A stretch of DNA of 64,000 nt, from contig VXAZ01009309.1 in the NCBI GenBank assembly GCA_013399875.1, positions 2,476,469 to 2,540,468 on the forward strand, written 5' to 3'. The DNA comes from Gymnorhina tibicen (lineage: Eukaryota; Chordata; Aves; Passeriformes; Artamidae). Both the position numbers and the translations under genes were made by a program. Below, piece after piece: positions 51,101 to 63,100 of this stretch (position 1 is its first letter; every line of letters begins with the position of its first letter). The notes beneath the pieces are model-generated. The model did not search any database. It was not told the origin of the DNA and worked only from the letters and a program-made list of their open reading frames with translations.

Positions 51101-54100
51101 CTCCTTGTCCTTGTCTCTGAACAGGACACTGGGGACGTGGTGGCCAGTTTGCTGCACGTATGTCCTTTCTTTGGTAATGCCTCTCCAGGTCATACTTAAT
51201 CTTCCAGGGCTCAGGGGATTTATTCTCTTCGGGAAGACGTCTCTGCAGAGTCGTGTGTCCTCTGTGGGGACTCTGGCTTTGTCCTTCTCTGTGGCTGGGC
51301 AGGGACACGCTCTGACCTGCAGTTAGTGATTGTCCCTTCACAGTCCCCCCTGTGAGCAGAGAAGACCCACTGGGCCAGTTTGCTCTCTAAGACAGGCCAA
51401 ATTCAAAGGGGTTTCTCTCGACTGCTGTCTACATTAAATATTTAATTAAAGTAGGCTGAAAACAACCGACACGAATGTAATCCTTTTTTCTACCCTTCCT
51501 GTTCCCAAATCAGTTTTCCACAATAATCACGTGTGTCCTGTCCAAGGAAAGGTGCTGTGCGTGAGCAGGTGTTGCTCGGCACGCACACAGCCCATAGAGC
51601 TGCAGTGATGGGAATCTTTCACCCACTTCTGTAGCAAAGCGAGCGAAAGCAATTATTAGAAATTAGTTTTGTAATTAATCCCCGCACGAAGGAGGCCGGG
51701 GCAGCTTTACCCAGGTGCTCGCTCCGTGCCCGCGGCTGCCGGCGCCCTCGGGTGGCGAGAGAGCGTCATGGCAGGGGCGGCCGGGGCACCACCGGACCCG
51801 GCATCCACCGACCGGGCCCGGGGATCCGCCGCTCCCGGGGAAACCACTGCTCCTAAGGAACCCACCGGGCCCGGGATCCACCGACCGCTCCCGGGCATCC
51901 ATCAGCCCCAGGGAACTCACCGTCCCCGCTATTTATTTTAAGTCTGTGTGGCACATTTAGCAGTGGATAATATATCCAGCTTTGTTATCCACAGTTTTCC
52001 AGCTACATGGGGTCAGGTTTATATTTCCTTTCTTACTTCTGGGAAAGCCTAGGCAGCAGAAGGGGAAGTGATGTGTCCAAAATCAGTGGCGAAGCCACAG
52101 ATAAAATTATGAAATGTCATTTCACAGATGCAATGAGAGGAAAGTGAAGCCTAGAAGACCCACTGCCCTGAGTCTGGCTCCAAGTTGAGCTCGTACTCCT
52201 TATTTTATGTATGTGCATATTTATATATGTGCATTTTATAAATGTGCATGAGGCACATTTAGCAGAGAATAAAATATCCAGCTTTGTTTACCTTCTAGCG
52301 AAGCATCTGTGAGCTGGAGAGGCTGGGTTGGTTATTGGCTTTCCATGCCATAGACTTATGTCCACCTTGGAGCCCTTATTCACAGGGAAACCTTTTAAAA
52401 AGACAAATGAAGACATTTAATAAATATGCTTTTCATAGAAATGAAATGGCCCAAGCTTTGGCATCTATTCACTGCCTACTTACGTGTGAGCACTTCACTT
52501 CCATACAGCTCTTCTTATCCACAGGTTTTTAACTACTTGGGGTTAGGTTTATAATCCTTTTACTTCTGGGAAAGCCTAGGCACCAGAAGGTGAAGTGACG
52601 TGTCCAAACTCGATGGCAAAGCCACAGATGAAATTAAGAGATGTAGTTTCATGTGTGCAAGGAGAGGGGAGGAAAGTAAAACCCAGGAGAGCCACTGGCA
52701 GGGATTTTCCAAGGCACAATGCTTCCAATAATTAGGCAAGGAGAGATGAGCCTTAACCCCTGCTTGTAGCTTTGAAAGACCTGGGCAGTGGCACCTGAGC
52801 ATCCCTGTTGTGTCATATCAAAAGGATTTACCTTGCAATGTGTTCCTCAGGTCTCCCCCAGAGCCGAGGTGCCTCTGTCCTGCACTATGAGTGATCCAGG
52901 GCAATTCTTCCCTCTCAGCATTCCCAACAGGCAAAGGAGTTGGCATTTCCTTCTGTCTGTCCAGGGCTGTTGCTCCCGCAGTGCTGCCCACCGGGCCAAT
53001 CCTGCCCGGTCCATGGCACTCCCTATCGGATGCCACATGGAGCACATCAGGATCTGTGGAGTCCAGAAGCGTTTGCACAGTCATTGTCCTGTCTTGCACA
53101 TCCCTGCAAGTCTCAGGTGCTGGAGCAGAAGGAGGCTCACTGTAAAGGTCCAGAGTTGTGTCTGCTGATGATTTGTCAGCAGAGGCTTTAACCCAGCTTG
53201 CGCCACTCAGCCTCTCCCTTGCCACATCAATCTTGTCTGCAAGTTCCTTGGACAGACTATGAATGGCTCTCACTCGATCCTGCTTGCTTCTGTGTGGAGA
53301 AAGTCCAAAAGATGAGTCCTTGGAGGAAGGTTTTGCATCTTTCTGAGGAACAGAAAAGCTCAGAGGAGGTGAATGCAGATCTGGGGGAGAGCAGTCCCTC
53401 AAGTCTTCACGTTTCAGAGGACTGAGAAACCAGCATTGGGATTCCAGTGGTGCTGGAGGACCTGGTGCCTCTCCTTTTTTAGGTGACTGAGCTGTTTCTA
53501 GGAGTTGATTCCTGTGAAAAGAAACAAAAGAGAGGAATATGTCTGCAGTGTGAGCTCAGAAAGAAGCTTTCTAGGATGCCTTTTATGTGTGAGTACCTGC
53601 CTCTGTGATCTTTAGGTGATAGAGGAGAGGATGTTTCATCCACCCAGGCCATGAAACTCCTTTCCAGGATTCCCCCACTGGTTTGCTCCTGAAGAAAAGA
53701 GCCCATCAGTGTAAGCACTAAACAGCTGGCAACAGAAGGGTAATATTTGGCTTTTATTCCCCTTAATAACTGGCTCATGTAACAGGAAAACTTCTCACTC
53801 CACACAGCAAACCTGTTCTTTTAGCTCAGGCAAGGGAGATTTCCAGGTTTTTGGCCTGAAGTCGAGGGTTCCAGCCCTACTAATGAGCCCAGAAGTTTAG
53901 GCCATAATTATAAGCTAATTGCTCTATTTTTCTAGATAAAACTTTTTCTCCCTGGCACTTCAAAGCATTTGTATGAAATGTATCATGTCCTACACGGTGC
54001 TGCACTGATCAAGATTGGAGGGGGTTCAACCTGCCACTCCTTAGGACTTACTTGCTCAAGTTCACACTGAGGATTTCCTTTGGCACAACCCGTTTGCCCA

Positions 54101-57100
54101 ATGGGTTTGTGCACCTCATCAGGACACGCTTTCTTCCCAATAGCTTCTTTTTGCTTCCTGTACACCTCTTGTAACCTCTTCTTCCTCATCTCCGCAGCCT
54201 GCGCCGAAGACTTTTTCTCTTCGAGGAGTTTCTTCTTTCTTTCTGCCCTTTTTTGATACATAAATTCCCTAACACTCTCAGGGCTGTAGGGGTGAGGTTT
54301 TTTAAGGTTTCCCCTCCTCTTTGAAGGATGCCTAAGATTTTCTTTCTCAGACCCTTTCTGTTTCTGAGGAGATGCAATTTTTCCTCTGCTGCAGCTTCCT
54401 GAGGTGCTGGGCTTGGCTCCATCTTTCATTAATGAAGGTTGTATCCCTTCCCCACTGAAGGCAGAGGGAGTTCTGCCCCAAAATGCAGGTGAAGGAGAAT
54501 GGACCCCCAGGGATTGCTGTCTCACAGCATCTCTGGGGAGCCTGATATGTCTGTGTTCCTCACAGGACCGGCTTTGCAAGAGAAGGTTTCTGAGTGCTTG
54601 GTTTGTACCCTCTGCTGGTGCACTGCTGCCCCTTTCAGCCTTGCTGGGAGCAACCACAGAGCTTTGGGATCCAGGGCTCTTCCCCACATGTTCATTTCCC
54701 TTCACTCTGGAGCTGTTTTCCATCGCTGGCATTGCTCCAAGTCCTCGACCTCTTTTCAAAGGTTCTGTGGGAAAGATTTGGAACAACAATGATGTAATTA
54801 CTTTAGAGAGTAACAACTCCTGTATCTACAGTGTGCGTCTCCCAACCTGCTTCCTACTGCAGCTCTGAGGACTGTTTGCATGTGTCTGTTGTAAAATCTG
54901 TGATATTCAAGGGAGAAGATAAATCTCTAAAGGTGAAATGTGAATTTGCAGTGGCCAGTTGTTATTGCAAGAGCCATTAAAGAATGGTGCTCAGAGGGGC
55001 CTGGAAAGCTTTTGTTTTATTTAGGTTTAATAAACCCCTTTTTTTGTGTGCCGAAACAACCAGTGCTGTAGAGGGGTAGCTGTACCAAAGGTCTTTGCTG
55101 TGCTCTGCTCTTCAGCTCTGCTCCTGAAATGTGGAAATGGAGGGGGTGGACCCAGCAGCCTTCTAGCCAACTTCTGACCTTCTCTCCATGCAGAAACACC
55201 AGGTAGATTCACACCTGAAACAGAGAGTTTGTATTTAATTATTAAAGCCTCCCATGTTCTTTGAAAGATTATTGTAACTCTCTTATCCAATGGTGATTTC
55301 CAAGAATCACATTCAAGGTGTGGGGAGATCTAAAAAGTTTCCGTCAGAGCAGGTTTAAAATGAAGACAGTTGGTCCTGCCTTGATAACAAGAAGTTTTTA
55401 AAGCACTCAAACTTTGGAGGCTGCCAGGGTCATGAATCAGATGAATTCAGGAGTGCTACATGTGAAGGTTCAGTGCTTTCCTAAGGCTTTACCATCAGCA
55501 TTTATATCATTTAACACTTGTGGTATGCTCACACAGTTCTTACAAGTTTTACTCAGAAATCACTGGCTCCCAGAGGCCTCAAGAACACTGAGAAAAGGTC
55601 AGGACTTCCTGGGTACCAGCACATTTGAGAACTGAAGGGAAGGGGATAACAAAATTATTCTTTTCCTTGTGATTACTTCAAACTCACCAGAGGAAACTAA
55701 TTCATTTTTAAACTGGTGAGAATCAGCAGGATGTGGTGTGGAAGAATCAATGGAGGATACAGGACGAGGGACAATGTATAATGCAGAAATAAACGGTGCA
55801 GAATGCAGCACAAACAAATTACTCTTGCTTAATAGGTGGTGTCACATAATAGACAACATTTATCACTGTTTTACTTCATAATTTCAGATTGCATTCACAG
55901 CATGCCAATACTTGCACAATTCTGTATTTACTGCAAACACTTCTCCAGCACGAGGTGGCTGAACAGGTACTTAGCTGGGTTTTGCATGGAAATCCTCATC
56001 CCCCAAATCTCCCCCAGTTAAAATACTCAAGCTTTTTTTTTTTAAAGGAAAGATTTTACTCTGAAATCAGTATCAGCCTCAGCTCATGTGATTCAGTGCT
56101 CAGTCAATGGACTGAGTCAGGCTTTTCAAGCTGCTGCTCATAACTTGTCTGTGTGCTGGGCCATGGGCAGCACCTCGGAGTCAGGGAAGCTGCTGGACAC
56201 AAAGGAGTTTCCAGAGACTGACTGGTCAGTGGGATTGCCCTGAGACTCCCCTGTGCTTTGGGAATAGTGTAAGGCAACATCTTCTCCTCTGTACCACGGC
56301 CACTGATGGAGTCACAGCCAGCAACTTTTATTTCTTCATTTGCAGCAGCCTCTGGGATGCCCTGCAGGCTCACGTGAGCCGTGTCACAGGGGCAATGATG
56401 TTTTTCGGACAAGGGAGAGCTGCACTCCCTGTGGGACTGAAGTCACTTCCTATAATCCCATGGACTTCCTTTGGAAGCCTTCAGAGGAATTATCACCAGA
56501 TCTGTGCACGGTGTTCACAGCAGGAACACAGAGGGAATTGCCAGGATATGCTGGGCTCAGGAGGGCTGGGATCCATCTGTGTCTTTAGGGAAACACCTTC
56601 CTGTATCACTTTGTTTTGTGTTTAGCAGTGCTAAAAATGGAGGGTGCATTTATTTTGTAGCCTGTCTTAGCTCCTCTGAATGCACCAGACAAATTAATAT
56701 GCGGATCTAACAATCTTTGCTTCACATGTTGTTTATTTCAATTAAATATTTTTTTTAATCTGTATCGTGTTCATTAACTACAGAAACTATGATGCTAAAG
56801 ATCAAGAGCAGCCTGCATTCCTGATGGGAGCGGTTGATAGAAGAAAATCTTTTGATTTAAATATTCTCCTGGGTTTTTTCCTACCTACGAACAGATGAAT
56901 ATTTTATAGCTGTGGTGACTTAATTTTTTGTTAACTACAGCAAATTTATAATTCATCAAATTCCTGAGTACTCTGGCTCTGACCCCTGCCCCTCATTCAT
57001 CTCTTCGTAGCCCTGCCTTGGCTCTTTCAGTGACAGAAACTAATAGCCAATAAAGACACCATGACACTGGCAGTTACAATGATGAATGCTTCACGTGGCA

Positions 57101-60100
57101 TGGTCTTATTATGACCCACTCTCAGAGGAAGAGCAAGCCATTTTTCAAACAATCCATTAAAACAAAAAAAAAAAACCAAACCCCCCCCCAAAAAAAAGAA
57201 GGGAGAAGGAAATTATTAGATATTTCATGCATTTTAAATCATACTTAGGTAGCAGAGCACACCATGCTCATAATTCCATCTGCGTGGAATTAGAGAGCTT
57301 GATTTCTTTTATTTCTGCTTCACACAAGTTACTTGGTAACTTGGCCGGTGTAAAGTACAACCCACAGCACTTCCACTTCTTCCCCACAACATCTGAATGC
57401 AACCACTTCTATGCAAAGCAGTAGCACCAAATGGGTAAAATTACACCAGGGATTCAAACCTGTCCTTAGAAATACCTGTCAAGTTAAACCGAGAACCAGG
57501 ATCTGAGACTTGGATAATTCATCCGACTTTTCACTGCCTTGATTGGGTCCCTCCTTGGCAGGCCAGGAAATCCCTGCCTTTGGTGGCACTCTTAATTCAT
57601 TAAGGAACACAAGACTGAATGGGTGACAGACAGCTCTTCCCACTGAGGATGTATGATTTATTTTTCGTTTCTGATGATTTTTAATCCTGGCAGGTCTGGA
57701 ATTCAACCGCTCCAGGCAGTTCTGTCCATCAGTCCTTGTAATTTCTCATGGTTTTCAGCCTTACCTTTCCCTGCCACTTCTTTCTCCAGAACAGAGGACT
57801 TGGATGAGAGCTGCCTCTGGTGTCCCGCTCGAATTCTCCGCGTTGAGCTTCTCTCTCTTTGGTCTTTGGTCAGGAGGGGAAAATAAAACACAGAAAAGAA
57901 TCAGTGTAGCTAAAATCAAACTTGCTGAACCCAGCAATCCAATCCCAGTCCCATTCCCTTGGAATGAAAAAGCAGGAGTGTTTTTATTGAAACTGGTCAC
58001 CAAACATGCAGGACTCCCTCTCTTTTTTATTTTTGTGGTATGGATGTCCCAGCAAAGCAAGACTGGCCTGGATCCATCCCTGAGGCTCCATCCATGACCC
58101 TGTCTATCCACACAGCAGTTTAGTGTGCACCCAGCCCTGACCTAACTGCTGCATCCAGTGGCTGCAGTGGGACACCCTCCCCTTGGTGTCTCTGGAGATC
58201 CAGGTCAATATTTCCATGCAGAGCAAACACTGAATACTTGGGGGAGTTCCCAGTTATGATACCTCACTGCTAACCTGGGATCTTTGGGGCTTTTTTATAA
58301 TCCCTTCCTTGTCCAGGGATGCTAAATCCTTCTCTGCCTGGTATTCTGTGCTCTTCAACAGGCAAGGAGAGAGCAGACTTGGGTTCAGAGCACTAAAACC
58401 CACAAAAACAAATGTTTGAGTCCCATTAGGAGATGTGCAGATGCTGGTATGCAATAGCTGAGCTCCTGCATGTGTGGAAAGCAGCACTGGGCTCCCAGGG
58501 CTGGGCTGCAGGTGTCCGACAGAGGGAATATCTGGCAAAGCAGCTGTGACACACTTTTTTCAGTAGTAGAGTACAGGCAGACAAAGCGAACAAGATGCAG
58601 CTGAACTGAGTGTCTGGAGCTGTCAGTCCCCAGCCTCGGAGTCTGTGTCTGTCCTGCAAGCTGAAGTTTGTCTGGCGGTTCCCTCGCTCAGTTACGTAAA
58701 ACGGTCTGGGTTAAAAACAAACTAAACAAGGCTTCCCTTGGGAATGTCCCAGAGAGGCTCAGCCCGGATTGTGGCTCTGGCTTCTGGCTTTAGGAGGGGT
58801 AACATCAGGCACTGGTGACAGGAAGTGCTGCCTGATGCAGCTGGAAAGGAACGTGTGGCTCCCGTAGACCTGAGGGCAGCACCACAACATCCCTGCAAAA
58901 GGTGACAGGGAGCAAACCCAAGGGAAAGGCCCCTGGGAGCTGGCGGTGTGTGACAGGGATGCCAGTGCCCAGTGAATTAACACTAATGCTATTACAGCAA
59001 TAAGATTTATTATGTGCAGCTTTTCAGCTCGGCTCCTCTAGTCCCGTATTCCCTCCGTAATCCCCCTTGGCTGAGGCTGCCGGGCTGGCCCTGGGCGGCT
59101 CCCGACTCCACGCCTTGCTCCCAGCAATCTGAGATCTTAAACCACACTAAACTGAAGTGACAGCTGTAGATGGATGGTTCTTCAGCCCCAAATTTAGCAG
59201 CAAAGCAGGATAAGGAGGTCTAATAATATTTGCTTTCAGATCCACACCAGTTCCACTGAATGAGATGTTAAATCCCCTGTAATGCCTCTGAACTACACAA
59301 TTCCTGCTTTAAATACCTGTGGTGCCTTTCCTCATTACAGGATCCTCATTGCTGGATCCTATTCCGTGTTTTATATGTAGCAAAAGGAAGGATGTGGGAG
59401 GAAAGGGGAGAAAAGAATAGATTCGCAGCAAATTCTTTACTATTTTGAGGAAAGAAATTTATGAATTTGTGTGTGCTGGGGAGTAAATCCGGTGGGGAAG
59501 TGAACTGAGTGAGCAGGGTGGGATGTACAACACAGGGAGGTTTGTAGCTGCAGAAATAAATGGATTTATCACAAGAACATGGGTGATACCCCACAGATAC
59601 CACAGGGAGGGGTGGAATCCACGGTAAGTTATTCAGCTGTGCCAAAGCACTGCTAGGGAATACCCAGTTCTAGCCTTTCTCCATAGATTCCAGACTGTCA
59701 CTGACCTCTGCCAGCTGGAGCAGGAGGAGCAGAGGCCACTCTGCACACCTTTCTTTTCAGGGCTCTCTTTGGCAGGGGCTCTTTAGCAAAAATCAGGTGC
59801 TCCTGCTCTTGAGGTGATGTTTGCTGCTTTCTCTTCTGCTCCTGGATCCTCTTCTTGAGTTGCTCTAACTTATTTTGGGGTGATTTTCTCCACAGCTCTC
59901 CCAGCTTCTGATCTCTGGCCTTGCTGGCTGCCGAAAGGTGGGATGTGGGAAGCAGGAGAGCCATGGGCATGGGAGTGTTGCTGCCACATGGGACAGAGAA
60001 GGAGCTGCTCCCTGCGTGGGAGTGAGGTGGGCGATGCAGGGAGCAGGGAGATTTTTCCTTCTGGACTGGGAATCCTCTTGAATCTCCCTGCTGCCTGAAG

Positions 60101-63100
60101 CTGTCCCTTCTTGGGCTGTCCGGCCTCTTTGCAGGGACCCATGTCCCAGCTGAGCCTTCGCCATCCACAGCCCAATTGCTGGCAGGGCTGCAAGGTCCTG
60201 AGGCTGCCCTGGGGGCCAAAGGGGTCATTCTGGGTGGGCCAGAGGTCACAGCAGGGCTCTGAGGCAAACAGGTCTGTGAGCGAGCAGGGGAGGGAACAGC
60301 ACAGCTTTCCTCTCTTCAGAAAAAGAGAAACAAGGGTCAGTATGCAGGAGGTATTATTAAATTTGTATAAATACACTGACACGAGTGACTGCTGAGCTCG
60401 TACATGTGCTGGTGGTGACCTCAGCATCTCCACAGCATCAGCATTTTGCCAGTCACCTGCAGTCTGGCAAATGAAGATAATATTAGGAGAGTAGAGAGCA
60501 AACTGTGATCTGATAAGAGAAATTATGAGCATGGGCAGAGAACTGTTATCAGGCACTGCCTTCCTCCTCTGCTGTGTTTGTCACAACTGAGGGAGAGATT
60601 GCTTGGTGACTCTTTTGTTCCCTTTTTATTCTAATGAACAGTAAGGTTCTAAACTTTTTCTGAGGTCCTGCATCCCAGAATTTTAAATCCCTTTATGTGT
60701 GCCTTCACCAGCTCACCCGCCAAGTGCTGTACGCCCAGGTTATTATTTACCTGTGGGCTGGAGCAATCTCATTGTTCTTTTTCTCACTCAAAGCTGTTTC
60801 ATCTTTGTTCCTCTCACCATCTACAGCACATCAAAACTGTGTCAGTGTCAAAATGTCAAAAATATTCCTTAACCATTACATTCAAAGAGCAACTTTTACT
60901 GGGGACTATCCCCCAAACAAACCTGGCCCATAAATACTAAATAAATCTTAAATAAATCTGAAAATAAATATTAAATAACTATTAAATAAATATTAAATAA
61001 ATATTATCCATCCGCAGCTGAAACTGTTCCCAGCCAATAAACCACCTCAAAAACAAATACCCAGCAGATGTAAAAATAATAAGTGAAGTCTGTTCTTGTC
61101 ATCAGTTTTTAAGAACGTTCTGGAATTGGGTTAAATTTCCTGCTTTTTTCTTCTCCCACTTTATCTTTTAGGAACGATTTTAAACACATTATGTATTTCC
61201 TGCCAAAGTCAGCAAACAAAATACTGTATTTATATCACTTCAATTATCTCTGGGGAAGAAACCCTCAGAGGAGAAGCACAGGGAGCTTTCGCTGTGCTGT
61301 TGCTGGTGGGTGTTAATGCTGCAGCTTTTGCTCGAGTTCTCCCCAGCAAGGTGTGACTTTCTATGCATTGTGATGTTTTGCTGGGAACACTACAGAAAGC
61401 TGATGAAAATACACACTCGCCTCAATGAAGAGGGTTTTTCACCGTCTCCTGTCACCTTCCCTTCCCTCCAGCACCAAAGCAGTCCCATCTCAGCGGTTTC
61501 CCAGTAACTCAGAACTCACCAAAGCTCTTTTCGTGCCAAAGCTTTCTTCTGGCTGCCTGTGATTTGGCACAGCTCCACGTTTGATGATAAAATTTGTTTT
61601 CAATCCTTTGTAGCTGTGAAAAGGCAGATTTTTCTTTTGAAGGGAGACATATGTTTTGGTTTATTTCTGGAGTAGCTTTTTGCTGGCATCCGCTGCTTCT
61701 CTGATTAATTTTGCAGCTCCTAGTTACTGTGTAAATACTGGCCTGTCTGAGCATGTTCCATGTGGTATTTCCTACAGTTGGAGAGAATGCAATTGACTGG
61801 GAAGATAAGAGGTGAAATCACCTCTCTCCCTTATTGACACTTTGCAAGTATGCGTGCCTCGGATTTTTACTGACGTTTTTAAAAACAGCTTAAGCTGGAA
61901 GTGACCCCAGCCAAGAGCAACTCCAGCAGTGGGATGCTGCTGCCAGGCCTTTGCTGTGCAAGCAGCACCCCGTGGATTTGGACAATATTCTGCATTTACC
62001 CAAGGAATGTCAGTTATGATGGCAGCTGCTGTGCTCACAACTCCATCATGTTCCCTACTAAGAGGATGATAAGACAGGGAGAAACCAGAGGATGTCCCAG
62101 CTGTTGTTCTGCTCAGGGCTTCAAACACGAGCAAGGAAAAGCTTTGCTTGTTCTTGTCATTAATTTTGTGAGGGTTGTGAAATTGGGTAAAATTCCTTGC
62201 TTTTCCCCTTATCCTCTCTTTGTTATTTAGCAAATAAAGAGGTGATGTGTTCAGTGGGAAAGAACAAACAAATGGCAGGTTTACATTGCTTTCCATGACA
62301 ATATTTCCATGGAATTAAGCCATGGAGGTGACGCACAGGCAGCTGACAGAAAGAGATAAAGGTGTGTGACAGCAAGTGCTCCCTGAACTGCACATACCAC
62401 TGCTTTGGCTTCCTGGAGACTCTTCCAAGCCAAGGCCACAGCTGTGGAACCAAGAGATGAAAGATGTTTTAGCATCTCTTCACTATTGACAGTGTCCCCT
62501 CATGCCCAAGCCAGAACAGATCACCGAGCTGGTGGCTGAAACACAGAACTGCTCCTGAAAAATTGTGTCTGGGCTGCTTCTGTGTCTCAGTGTGTGCTGA
62601 GTTCCATCAGAGCTATTGCTCTCAGGGCTATCTTAGTGCTTGTTCAGCAAAATCCTTGCTGATATTAGCACACATTTAAACAAGACTGGGCTGAATTTCC
62701 CAATTCAGTCCTATTTGTAGTAGTTGCTTACAAAAAAAACCCAAACCCATACAGGATTAATCATGAAAGAATGGCTCGTGTCTTTTTATGGAAAAAAAAT
62801 AAGTGACACATCAGATCCAGAGAAGCTCCTGCTGTGAACTCATTGAATACACTCGACAGGAACCGAGCTGTGATGCTTTCAGGCTGAGGAAGGTTCACAG
62901 AGCAGGTTTCTTTAGAAAGCAGCATGAAATGGAGGGGGCTGGTGTTGCTGTAAGGGCTATGAACAGTTACAAAACTGCCTAGCACTCTCCAAACTTCAAA
63001 ATATTTGCTCCATTGTGCCTGAAGTCACACAATCCAGATTAAAGTAAGCACTAAAGTCTTTCCACAAGCAATAAATCCTGGGTTTAAAATAAAGTTACCC

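Larger units (their letters stand above)
47853..52831. other. CCDC187: CEP350-like intron 9
   Basis: A 5 kb intron. It holds an AP-1/octamer composite site (49285-49298), a GC-rich island (51690-51935) and a diverged local duplication (51948-52700), listed separately. The 166-codon minus frame at 49117-49617 has no splice sites or family match that I can support as an exon. Confidence 0.5.

Noticed and set aside
56104..56412. Longer minus-strand frame around the orphan C-terminus
   Set aside because: This phase has no usable splice pair; only the offset frame at 56138-56250 was kept, as a weak candidate.
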